Assembly: GCF_023700755.1 (NCBI RefSeq)
Contig: NZ_JAMKOJ010000007.1
Span: forward strand, 1-64,000
From: Allorhizobium sonneratiae
GTDB lineage: Bacteria > Pseudomonadota > Alphaproteobacteria > Rhizobiales > Rhizobiaceae
Length of the DNA stretch: 64,000 nucleotides
Direction: 5' to 3'
Shown: piece after piece, positions 1 to 7,818 of the stretch
How the letters are laid out: each line of letters starts with the position of its first letter
Position numbering within the stretch: position 1 is the first letter of the stretch
Translations under genes and position numbers: made by a program
The notes under the pieces: model-generated
The model's input: only the letters and a program-made list of their open reading frames with translations
Told to the model about the DNA's origin: nothing
Databases searched by the model: none

Positions 1-847
1 CCTGTTCCGAAGCAGACGACAATTGCTGGCTGCCGGAGGAGACATAATCAGAGGCGGTCAGGGCGTCACCCGCTACGCCGCGAAGACGCTCGATCATTGA
101 ATTGACGAAACCAAGCAACTCACCAATTTCGTCCCGGGTCTTGATCTCGGCAAATTCGGTCAGATCGCCCTCAGAGACCTTCCGGACGCTTGAGACGGCG
201 CTATGGATACCCTTGCTGATGCTCATGACGATCCAGAGGGCGGCAATGATCGAGATGACTGCCGCGCCAGCGGCGAGGCTGACCAGAATCAGGCGCGTAT
301 GAGCATATTCGACATCTGTTGCAACATCAGCAGCCTTGAGCCTGCCCTGTTCCAATGCGGTAATCTGGGCCAGCAGTTCATCCATGCCAGCAATCACCTT
401 GCGATTGTCGCCATTTGATATCTTCAGGGCGGCGGCGGTGTTTCCAGCCTGCACATAGGCCTGGATCGCATCATCCTGTTTGCGGAACTCCTGTGACAGC
501 GCTGACAGTTTATTCCAGGTGGCTTCTCCTTCTTCCGTCGCTTTTGACAGGACCGTTGAGAAAGCTTTATCGTATGCGGAACGCGCCTGATTGATCTGGT
601 CGAGAGCAGTCTTGGTTTCTTCCGGGGTCTGCGCCAGGAGCAGGTTTTTCTGCTGTCTGATCTGCTGCAGTTCTTCGATCTTGAGTTCTTGCGTCAGTTG
701 CAGGCGGGAGACGGGACCGTCCAGCATTTCGCTCAGGATAGTATTCATTGTCGATACACTTGAAATACCAAGCATTGCCGTGATCCCGAGCAACAGGATC
801 AAAAACATAAAGGTCATTGCCAGTTTCAGTTTGATCGTGAAACGCAT
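1..847 (-). CDS. Methyl-accepting chemotaxis protein, N-terminal part (cut by window edge)
   Basis: Membrane chemoreceptor that would pass ligand signals to the CheA/CheW pair encoded just upstream. It starts at the ATG at 845-847, 9 bases after the cheW stop, and stays open to base 1, so only about 282 residues are present. A short cytoplasmic start (MRFTIKLKL) leads into a hydrophobic helix at about residues 8-30. A mostly helical periplasmic region of about 160 residues follows, of the four-helix-bundle type. A second membrane helix lies near residues 195-215 (ILVSLAAGAAVISIIAALWI), then a HAMP-like segment (SAVSSVRKVSEGDLTEF). The methylation helices and signalling tip lie outside the window. 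Last gene of the operon that can be seen; cheR or cheB could follow to the left. The ligand cannot be inferred. Confidence 0.9.
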   Translation of the reverse strand, partial: MRFTIKLKLAMTFMFLILLLGITAMLGISSVSTMNTILSEMLDGPVSRLQLTQELKIEELQQIRQQKNLLLAQTPEETKTALDQINQARSAYDKAFSTVLSKATEEGEATWNKLSALSQEFRKQDDAIQAYVQAGNTAAALKISNGDNRKVIAGMDELLAQITALEQGRLKAADVATDVEYAHTRLILVSLAAGAAVISIIAALWIVMSISKGIHSAVSSVRKVSEGDLTEFAEIKTRDEIGELLGFVNSMIERLRGVAGDALTASDYVSSGSQQLSSASEQ

Positions 848-856
848 TTTTCTATC

Positions 857-1384
857 TCAATTGTTGGAAAGGCCAGAGCTGGAAACGCCGCCCCGTTCTT
901 GTGTCAGTGAAAATATTGCCATGAGATTGGGAAGGATAATGAATTGTCCGTCCCGCTTCACAAGGCATTCAATATAATCCGCACGCCAGCGCATACCGAC
1001 GCTTGGAGGGGGTTCGCTGGCATGGCGCGGCAGGGTTGTTACCTCGAACACTCTGTCTGTTCTGATGCCGACAAGTGTTGCTTCGCCTTCGATGTCGAGT
1101 TCAAGAACGATGATGCGGCTGTCGATGGTCGGTTCGCGGACCTCCATGCCGAAAGCAAGCCGGATGTCGGCGAGCGGAATGACCTTGCCGCGAAAATTGA
1201 TCACACTCGAGACATAGGGCTTGGCGCCAGGCACCTTGGTCTCCGGCAGAAGATCGAGGATCTCCTGCACGTTTATCGCCTCGATGGCAAAGGTTTCGCC
1301 ATTGAGGTTGAAGGTCAGAACGGCCAGTTCGTCGTGACCTTTCCAGAGGGTTTGAAAATCGCGTTTTCCTGCCTGTACGTTCAT
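857..1384 (-). CDS. cheW: Chemotaxis coupling protein CheW
   Basis: CheW-type scaffold linking chemoreceptors to the CheA kinase; cytoplasmic, 175 residues, about the family length. A single CheW/SH3-like domain fills the protein. Typical stretches are LAVLTFNLNGETFAIEAINVQ at the start of the domain, the FRGKVIPLADIRLAFG core, and IIVLELDIEGEATLVGIRTDRV. Its ATG overlaps the last codons of cheA by 4 bases, which indicates translational coupling. The receptor gene follows after 9 bases. Recognition is firm; which receptors it serves is inference from position. Confidence 0.95.
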   Translation of the reverse strand: MNVQAGKRDFQTLWKGHDELAVLTFNLNGETFAIEAINVQEILDLLPETKVPGAKPYVSSVINFRGKVIPLADIRLAFGMEVREPTIDSRIIVLELDIEGEATLVGIRTDRVFEVTTLPRHASEPPPSVGMRWRADYIECLVKRDGQFIILPNLMAIFSLTQERGGVSSSGLSNN

Positions 1385-3414
1385 CCTGCCACCCGCAATT
1401 GCGCCTCCTGGTTCTGCCCGACACTGACGAGATGGGTTACATCCAGAATCAGCGCGACGCTGCCATCGCCGAGAATGGTCGCGCCGGAGAAGGTCACGAC
1501 ATCATGATGCAGCTTGGACATGGATTTGATCACTGTCTGATGATCGCCGATGATCTGATCGACCACGAGACCAATTCGTTCGTCACCGGTCGAGATGACC
1601 ACCACTTTCTGATAGGGATCGGGCTCGGTGCCGGTCTGGAAGAGATCACGCAGTCTGAGGAACGGCACGAGGCTGTCACGCAGCGAGATGAAGCTGCGTC
1701 CGCGTGAGCGCAGATCGTCTTCCAGCGACAGTTCAAGGCATTCCTCGACCGCCGCGAGCGGGATGACGTAGCAGCCGGCTCCAACTCGGACCAGAAGCCC
1801 GTCGATGATCGCCAGCGTCAAAGGAATGCGCAGGGCAATCTCCGAACCGCGACCCTCTTCGCTGCGGATATCGATGATGCCGCGCAGCGCCTCGACGGTT
1901 TTCTTGACCACATCCATGCCGACGCCGCGTCCCGACAGATTGGTGATCTGGCTGGCCGTCGAAAAACCGGGCTGGAAAATCAGCTGCAGCAGTTCCTGAT
2001 CGGTCAATTGTGCGCCCGGCTGGATCAGACCGGAGGATTCGGCCTTGGCGCGGACACGGTCCCGGTTGATACCGCGCCCGTCGTCCTTGATGGTGATGAC
2101 CACCTCCCCGCCAGCCTGACGGGCTGACAGAATAACTTTCCCTGTGGGGCTCTTGCCGTTTGCATGGCGCTCGTCCGGCGGTTCCAGGCCGTGGTCGATG
2201 GAATTGCGCACCAGATGGACCAGCGGATCGGCAAGGCGCTCGATCACGGTCTTGTCCACCTCGGTGGTTTCGCCTTCGGTTTCCAGTTCGATCATCTTGC
2301 CGGTTTCACGGGCAAGATCGTGGACCAGGCGGCGGAAGCGGGCAAACAGGCTGCCGACCGGCACCATGCGCAGGACCATCATCGTATCCCGCAGCTCTCC
2401 GGATAGCCGTTCGACGTCTTCGGAGACGGCCCGCAGCATGATATCGGCGCTTGAGCCGGCAAGCTGCGACAGGCGTGACTGGGCAATGACCAGTTCACCC
2501 ACCCGATCCATCAGTTCATCGAGCCTTTCGGCCGGAACCTTGACGTTTTCCGCAGTTTTGGCGTGTTTTCCATCTGTCGCCCCGGTGCTGGCCGGTTGCT
2601 GTGCCGCAGCGACCGGTGCTGCCGGTTTGGCTGGAGCGTCAGCACGCGTTTCGGCGGGCGCTGCCGCTTCGATGGTCCTGGTGTCGGTTTGGACCGCTTT
2701 TCCGCCGATTTCCTCAAGCACGAATTCCATATCGTCCATCACGAAGATGAAGACATCCTCGATGTCGGATTTCGGCTTGTCGGTGATCAGATTGACGGTC
2801 CAGCCGATGTAAAGATCGGTTGGAACCAGCGCTGCCAGATCGGGAAGGGACGCGCAGTTTGCCGCGACAGTGCAATCGCCCAGCTCACGCAGTTCATCGA
2901 GGAGACCCAGCGGATTGGTGCCGTTGACCATTGCGTTGGCGGGAAGGCGGAAATTCAGCCGGTAATGGGTGAGCCCGTTTTCCGGGGTGGCCTGTTTGGC
3001 AACCTGTGCGGGAGCGGGTGCAGACCCTGCCGTGCCCGCTTGTCCGCCGACGGCGGCGCGAAGCTTGTCCAGCAGATGTTCGCTCATGGCATCGTGGTCG
3101 CCATTCGGCTTGTCCACCAGCGCCTTCATATGATCCTGCGCTTCGAGAACGGCTGCCACAAGTTCTGCCGTGGCAGGCACTTCTCCTTTGCGAACCTTGT
3201 CGAAAGCGGTCTCGCAATGATGGGTAAAGGCAGCCAGCGCCTCGAAGCCGAACATGGCTCCGGAGCCCTTCAGCGTGTGCAGACCGCGGAAGACGGCATC
3301 AATCTGATCGTGATTGGACAGATCTTCAAGCAGATCGAGCAGTCCGCTCTCGATCTGTTCGAACAGTTCGGCCGCTTCGGTGCGGAATACCTGGATAGGG
3401 TCCAACTGGCTCAT
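1381..3414 (-). CDS. cheA: Chemotaxis histidine kinase CheA
   Basis: Cytoplasmic kinase that phosphorylates itself on an HPt histidine and passes the phosphate to response regulators. 677 residues. The HPt domain carries GLHTLKGSGAMFG with the likely phospho-His at 46. An Ala/Pro-rich linker and a region at about 148-240 could be a regulator-docking (P2-like) domain. A dimerisation helix starts near 292 (KVPAERLDELMDRVGELV). The HATPase has an N box HLVRNSIDHG at 400-409, DDGRG near 444 and GRGVGMD at 495. A CheW-like P5 domain runs to the C-terminus. All catalytic boxes look intact. It overlaps cheY upstream and cheW downstream by 4 bases each. Both a CheY and an HD-GYP regulator in the operon are candidate phosphate acceptors. 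Confidence 0.96.
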   Translation of the reverse strand: MSQLDPIQVFRTEAAELFEQIESGLLDLLEDLSNHDQIDAVFRGLHTLKGSGAMFGFEALAAFTHHCETAFDKVRKGEVPATAELVAAVLEAQDHMKALVDKPNGDHDAMSEHLLDKLRAAVGGQAGTAGSAPAPAQVAKQATPENGLTHYRLNFRLPANAMVNGTNPLGLLDELRELGDCTVAANCASLPDLAALVPTDLYIGWTVNLITDKPKSDIEDVFIFVMDDMEFVLEEIGGKAVQTDTRTIEAAAPAETRADAPAKPAAPVAAAQQPASTGATDGKHAKTAENVKVPAERLDELMDRVGELVIAQSRLSQLAGSSADIMLRAVSEDVERLSGELRDTMMVLRMVPVGSLFARFRRLVHDLARETGKMIELETEGETTEVDKTVIERLADPLVHLVRNSIDHGLEPPDERHANGKSPTGKVILSARQAGGEVVITIKDDGRGINRDRVRAKAESSGLIQPGAQLTDQELLQLIFQPGFSTASQITNLSGRGVGMDVVKKTVEALRGIIDIRSEEGRGSEIALRIPLTLAIIDGLLVRVGAGCYVIPLAAVEECLELSLEDDLRSRGRSFISLRDSLVPFLRLRDLFQTGTEPDPYQKVVVISTGDERIGLVVDQIIGDHQTVIKSMSKLHHDVVTFSGATILGDGSVALILDVTHLVSVGQNQEAQLRVAG

Positions 3415-3779
3415 TTGCCAAGCACCTTTCGGGCGATCTTGACCAACTGGTCGGCATTGAAGGGTTTGGTGATCCAGCCGGTGGCACCTGCTGCCTTGGC
3501 CCGGTTCTTCATGTCCGCATCCGATTCGGTGGTGAGGAAGATGATCGGTATGCCCATATGCGCCGGTGATTTGCGCAGGGCCTCGATCATTGCCAGACCA
3601 TTCATGTTCGGCATATTGAGATCGGTGACGATCAGATCGAAACGACCGGATTTGGCCTTGTTCAAGCCATCGAGCCCATCCACGGCTTCGGTCACCTGAT
3701 AGCCTGCTCCGGTCAGGGCGATCTTGGTTGTCATTCTGATGCTGGCGGAATCATCCACGGTCAGAATATGGGCGCTCAT
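3411..3779 (-). CDS. cheY: Single-domain response regulator CheY
   Basis: Receiver domain only, 122 residues, the classic CheY size. The acidic pocket is seen in LTVDDSAS near the start, the phospho-acceptor is Asp53 in VTDLNMPNMNG, the switch Thr lies in FLTTES, and the conserved Lys is in WITKPFN. It would be phosphorylated by the adjacent CheA. The start overlaps the STAS gene by 4 bases. Whether it acts on a flagellar motor or as a phosphate sink in this pathway cannot be told from sequence. Confidence 0.95.
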   Translation of the reverse strand: MSAHILTVDDSASIRMTTKIALTGAGYQVTEAVDGLDGLNKAKSGRFDLIVTDLNMPNMNGLAMIEALRKSPAHMGIPIIFLTTESDADMKNRAKAAGATGWITKPFNADQLVKIARKVLGK

Positions 3780-4105
3780 TGATTTTGCCTTTCATGTAAC
3801 CAGAAGGTGCGAGAATTGGGGTCCATATCGGTCAGGAAGCCGCCGCGTTCGAGCAGATCTCGCAACTGCTGCGAGGCGGGCCTTACCAGGGAAATCTGTT
3901 TTCCTTCCATCTCGGCGGTGATCCGCGCGGCCTCGATGAGTTGAAGGAAGCTCAAATCGACTTCACCCACCTCCGGTACAGAGATCTCAAGATGCTGAAC
4001 CTCATTCAGGGCCGACATGACTTGTTCGTGAATCTCGGTGATCGTTCGAATGGTCAGGATTGGATCCAGTTCGAGACGGTGTGCATTAACGTCATCTTTG
4101 CTCAT
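3776..4105 (-). CDS. STAS-domain protein of the chemosensory operon
   Basis: A small cytoplasmic STAS-fold protein, 109 residues, resembling the anti-anti-sigma SpoIIAA and MlaB families. The recognisable core is EVDLSFLQLIEAAR, where a serine sits at the site phosphorylated in SpoIIAA-type proteins. The tail (LERGGFLTDMD) is also typical of STAS proteins. It lies between the HD-GYP regulator and cheY, overlapping both (TGATG junction with the former, ATGA with the latter), so it belongs to this signalling unit. No cognate SpoIIAB-type kinase gene is visible here. Whether the serine is used is unknown. Confidence 0.85.
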   Translation of the reverse strand: MSKDDVNAHRLELDPILTIRTITEIHEQVMSALNEVQHLEISVPEVGEVDLSFLQLIEAARITAEMEGKQISLVRPASQQLRDLLERGGFLTDMDPNSRTFWLHERQNQ

Positions 4106-5241
4106 CAGTATCGACCCCCTACTGTCTGCAAGGAAGAAGCTGTCTGGTTGAGTTCATGGGGTGCAAGCGGTGGAACCTTGTCCATGATCAGGTTGTCTGT
4201 CTGTTCCTGACCGGACATGATCTTGACGACCTGCGGCCAGAGCCGTTCGAAGACGTCAACACAGGCGGGATCGAAATGCCGACCCTTTTCGTTGTGGACA
4301 TGCTTGCGTGCTTTTTCCAGTGTCCAGGCTGGTTTGTAAGGGCGCTCCGCGCACAAGGCATCGAAGACATCGGCCAAGGCCACGATGCGGGCCTCAAGTG
4401 GAATGCTGTTGCCCTTGAGGCCGTACGGATAACCGCTGCCATCCCATTTTTCATGATGACCGCCAGCGATGCGTTCTGCCACCTGCAGCAGATCAGACTG
4501 GCCGTTTTCCAGAATACGCACGCCGATTTCGACATGCTGGCGCATGATGCCAAGCTCTTCTTCCGTCAGGCTGCCCGGCTTTGAGAGTATATGGTCTGGA
4601 ATGCCGATCTTGCCCACATCATGCAAAGGCGTGGCCAGATAGATCATGCGGCACAATGGCTCGGAAAGGCCCATTTCACGCGCCATCAACATGGCGATTC
4701 GGGCGACGCGCGACACATGGTCTCCAGTATTGCCGTCGCGATATTCAATCGCGCGGGCCAGACGCCAGATGATTTCTTCTTCGCTTTTTGCAAGTGCTGC
4801 CGTTTTGATGTTGACGGCTTCGATCAGATCGTCCGCCCGCTGGGCAAGCTCCACCTGCGATTTTCTCAGGTTGAGAAGATTGCGCACACGAACATTGAGC
4901 TCAAGTGATTCCACCGGTTTCGTCAGAAATTCCGTCACGCCGGCCTCAAGCGCGTTGAGGCGCACCGAGGTTTCCCGCATCGACGTGATCATGATGATCG
5001 GCACAAGATCATAGCCTGACATGGCGCGCAGGATAGTGACCACGTCGATGCCGTTCAATTTCGGCATGTTATAGTCAACGAGGACCATGTCATATTGCCG
5101 ATTCTGACAGGCGTTTATGGCTTGTTGCGGATCGAGAAAACTGTCAACGACAAGGTCAGGAACTTTTTCAAGTTCCTGACCAAGCGCTACCAGGATCGAT
5201 CTGCTGTCATCTATCAAAACCGCATGCAAAGGAAGCTCCAT
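4105..5241 (-). CDS. Response regulator with HD-GYP domain, probable c-di-GMP phosphodiesterase
   Basis: Two-domain RpfG-like regulator. With the ATG at 5241 it has 378 residues. The N-terminal receiver starts LHAVLIDDSRS with phospho-acceptor Asp56 (LVDYNMP). A helical linker leads to a complete HD-GYP domain with HDVGKIGIPDHIL near residue 207 and HHEKWDGSGYP near 262, followed by VALADVFDALC. These are the metal and substrate residues of active c-di-GMP phosphodiesterases. The frame extends upstream to 5280, but the extra 13 residues do not look like a receiver, so 5241 is preferred; neither start has a strong ribosome site. First gene of the chemosensory operon, so the CheA kinase may control c-di-GMP breakdown. 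Confidence 0.9.
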   Translation of the reverse strand: MELPLHAVLIDDSRSILVALGQELEKVPDLVVDSFLDPQQAINACQNRQYDMVLVDYNMPKLNGIDVVTILRAMSGYDLVPIIMITSMRETSVRLNALEAGVTEFLTKPVESLELNVRVRNLLNLRKSQVELAQRADDLIEAVNIKTAALAKSEEEIIWRLARAIEYRDGNTGDHVSRVARIAMLMAREMGLSEPLCRMIYLATPLHDVGKIGIPDHILSKPGSLTEEELGIMRQHVEIGVRILENGQSDLLQVAERIAGGHHEKWDGSGYPYGLKGNSIPLEARIVALADVFDALCAERPYKPAWTLEKARKHVHNEKGRHFDPACVDVFERLWPQVVKIMSGQEQTDNLIMDKVPPLAPHELNQTASSLQTVGGRY

Positions 5242-5854
5242 TGCAATTCTGGAATGCGCACACGTCGGAGGGTTCCGCACGGAAGCCCGATGCAGAACTG
5301 CGCTTCAACAAGCGTATTCAATTTTCACGAACATGAGAAAACCGGTCCGCATCATGCGGCGGGTAGTCTGGAGACTGCTTTTGGCAGTCTGAAATCTTTC
5401 AATCCCGCTAAAGTCTCACGCTGTGGCGTTAAGATTGCCCTAACATCATTACCCAGAAACATTAGTTTTTTCTTTATGGCTAATGATATTTCAGTCGGAA
5501 TGAACGAATTGTTTTCCAGTCACCGTTATTGCCAGTTTGTATATCTTTTTTATTAATGAATATAATAAAAAATCACAGGTCAAAAATCATCTTCGCTTAT
5601 AAGCTGCATTTTTAAAACGGATTATAGGATGGCTGATACGTTTCGGCAGTTAAAATGATAAAATTTTCGATATTTTGTGTCAGATGAGTTTTATCATAAT
5701 AGCCTGGAACAATTTAATTCCAAAAAAAGTCAAATTTTGCTAAATAATGAATATGAGATTCAATTTCTAATAGAATAAGTTCATTTTTATTGGTCAGTTC
5801 GTACTGTTCAGTGTTTCGCAGAAACGCCGAAAATCTTTAACTCATTGTTTTCAC
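5242..5854. other. AT-rich intergenic region upstream of the chemosensory operon
   Basis: No gene is supported here. The part nearest the HD-GYP gene should hold the minus-strand operon promoter, but I cannot place it. A short hairpin with 7-base arms (AGACTGC / GCAGTCT) lies at about 5371-5389. From about 5455 to 5830 the sequence is strikingly A+T-rich compared with the surrounding genes, with runs such as TTTTTTATTAATGAATATAA. It could be a long regulatory region or a remnant of acquired DNA. Confidence 0.5.
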
Positions 5855-5900
5855 GCATTTCCGGACGGAAAACCGTTTCACACTTTTCTCGGGATACAGC
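5855..5900. repeat. Degenerate copy of the GGTTCC-type intergenic hairpin
   Basis: The segment contains GGAAAACCGTTTCACACTTTT, close to the AAAACCGGTTCCCACT core of the hairpin repeats at 37296-37340 and, in the other orientation, 44364-44408. The outer arms are poorly preserved. It directly abuts the perfect palindrome that follows, giving a two-repeat mosaic. Confidence 0.35.
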
Positions 5901-5940
5901 ATAATTCCTTCAATCGGAATCGATTGAAGGAATTATGCTG
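5897..5940. repeat. Perfect 20-bp-arm palindrome (half of the 105-bp repeat family)
   Basis: Two perfectly complementary 20-base arms (5897-5916 and 5921-5940) flank the loop GAAT. The arm CATAATTCCTTCAATCG closely matches the first palindrome of the 105-bp elements at 38599 and 26120, including the same GAAT loop as the 38599 copy. The second hairpin of the element is absent. It lies 18 bases beyond the stop codon of the chemoreceptor-like gene and could also act as its transcript end, though no T-run follows. Confidence 0.85.
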
Positions 5941-5958
5941 TCGTCGACAGGAGATGCT

Positions 5959-7689
5959 TTAAAACAGGGCCGCAGCAAAGAGATCGTCGTCTTCATCGGT
6001 CTGGTTTAACTGGGGTGTTCCGACCTCTTGAGTCACATCCACCGGCAGGAACTTTTGATGGATATCCCTTTCCTGCTGCATGGTGTAGATGGCGTATATA
6101 CGTTCGCTCAAAGATTGAGCGCTGAGAGCCAGATCTAGCACGGTTGCAGGCAGCGGCTGCATTTTCGTTCTTGCTATGCGCAGGCACTCTTCCAGAACCC
6201 CGCCAAGAGCGGTTTCGAAATCGAGTTTGCGAACGGTTTCAGTGATACGGCTGAACACCAGGTCGCCTTCGCGGTTGAAGTCTGCCAGCCCCTTGTCCAT
6301 GTCGGCTGCCACGGCACGAATCGCATTGAGCGCAGCATTCAGCGGTTCATCGATATGGTCGATATCGTCACTGTCATCATTGGCGAGAAAGGAAGATGCC
6401 TCCTCGACGTGCCGCATATCATTGACGATGTTGTCCGCGGGGGCTTCCAGCTTGGCGGCGAAACTGCGCAATTCGCCACTGACCACATTCACCGAACGCC
6501 CGGCGTCGCCAAGGCGCGAGCAGCGCAGGTTTGAATTGAGTGCCATATAGTGAATATCGGTTTTGATGGCCCGTATGATTTCTATACCGGCCTGCAGAGA
6601 CTGCGCAGAGTGAGTGACGGATGCCACCATGGAATCCGATTCCTGGCTGCGCTCCTGCACCCGTTTCGATAGCTCGCAGGCATGGCTGATATCGTGAGCC
6701 ATGCGATGCAGCAGGCTGGTGTCGTCATTGCCGCCGGACTGGTTGAGATCGTCGCGCAGATGCAGGATATGGGCAGCCTCACTGGTGAAGCTGGCCATAT
6801 TGGCGGTGATCGATCCGCATTGGGTGCGAAAATCATTCAACGTTTCTTCAAGCTGCGCGTGGCCGAGATGAAGCACGATCTGGCGCAGGTCGGCGGCAAG
6901 GGATGCATCGGGCAGTCCACCTGCATCCAGAAACTCGTTCAGGTGCACAAAGCCGCTTTGAATATGCTCGATGCGCTGACGCGTGATATCACCGATCTGC
7001 AGGGCGGACAGAACCGTACCGATCTTGGACTGGACGGTCCTGGTTACGGCTTTGACCTCGTTGGCGGTCCGCGCCATGGTCTGATGCTGTTTTGCCAGTT
7101 GCTCAGAGCTTTCCTGCAGGGAGCGGACGATGGCGGGAATTGTCGCGCTGAAATCGGCCAGAATGCCGTCGGAGAAAGACCGCACCGTATCGAGCTGTCC
7201 GCGCATGGTGGCCAGCTGATTGGCGAAACGGTCGATTTCTGTTGCACCTGACTGGATGCGCTCGCGGATTTCATCGGCGAAACCGGAAAACTCGGCAAGA
7301 CCCGCCCCTGTTATCTTCACCGTAACGGCAAAGGTTTTCAGATAGCGAATGATCTCCAGCATTTCCTGCACATGGGCGGCGGTCGAATCGCAGAGATCGG
7401 AAATCTGAGTGAAACTTGACTGACGCGCTGCGGCCCTTTCTGGCAGAGCCGCCAGATCCGAGATGGTGCGTCGCAGTTCAGCGACTGTCTGCGTTGTCGT
7501 CTCGCCATCGAGAATACCCGTCAGGCGGTCGAGATTATCCGCCAGACCGTTTAATATCTCCATGACCGACACGAGAAGAGCTCCGCCATCGAGAAAGACT
7601 TTCTCGATGCGAGAATGAGCTGCGGTCAATTTCTGTTCAAATTCGGATCGGTCAGAGCCACGCTGGACCGAATAGGATGCTAAGGGCAC
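5959..7689 (-). CDS. Soluble chemoreceptor-like coiled-coil protein
   Basis: 576 residues, no signal peptide and no membrane helix; long helical, coiled-coil-like sequence throughout. Residues about 378-408 (ALNSNLRCSRLGDAGRSV) align by eye with the chemoreceptor hairpin tip, whose usual form is ALNAAIEAARAGEAGRGF, but with key residues altered, so coupling to CheA/CheW may be weakened. Residues 231-240 read QIGDITRQRI, giving a D-x-x-x-Q spacing as in the CheZ phosphatase active site (D234, Q238). It lies upstream of, and in the same direction as, the chemosensory operon, but separated by an AT-rich gap. The role is unproven: receptor, scaffold or phosphatase are all possible. Confidence 0.8.
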   Translation of the reverse strand: MPLASYSVQRGSDRSEFEQKLTAAHSRIEKVFLDGGALLVSVMEILNGLADNLDRLTGILDGETTTQTVAELRRTISDLAALPERAAARQSSFTQISDLCDSTAAHVQEMLEIIRYLKTFAVTVKITGAGLAEFSGFADEIRERIQSGATEIDRFANQLATMRGQLDTVRSFSDGILADFSATIPAIVRSLQESSEQLAKQHQTMARTANEVKAVTRTVQSKIGTVLSALQIGDITRQRIEHIQSGFVHLNEFLDAGGLPDASLAADLRQIVLHLGHAQLEETLNDFRTQCGSITANMASFTSEAAHILHLRDDLNQSGGNDDTSLLHRMAHDISHACELSKRVQERSQESDSMVASVTHSAQSLQAGIEIIRAIKTDIHYMALNSNLRCSRLGDAGRSVNVVSGELRSFAAKLEAPADNIVNDMRHVEEASSFLANDDSDDIDHIDEPLNAALNAIRAVAADMDKGLADFNREGDLVFSRITETVRKLDFETALGGVLEECLRIARTKMQPLPATVLDLALSAQSLSERIYAIYTMQQERDIHQKFLPVDVTQEVGTPQLNQTDEDDDLFAAALF

Positions 7690-7818
7690 GGAAAACCTCG
7701 TTTGAACGCTTTTTTGTGTCTTAGCATCAATTAAACAACGACAGGTAAATGCTGCGTTACATTTTGTCGAAACATTTATCCGTTGTCATTCCCTTTCGGG
7801 CTCAGCGCAGCCTCTCTC

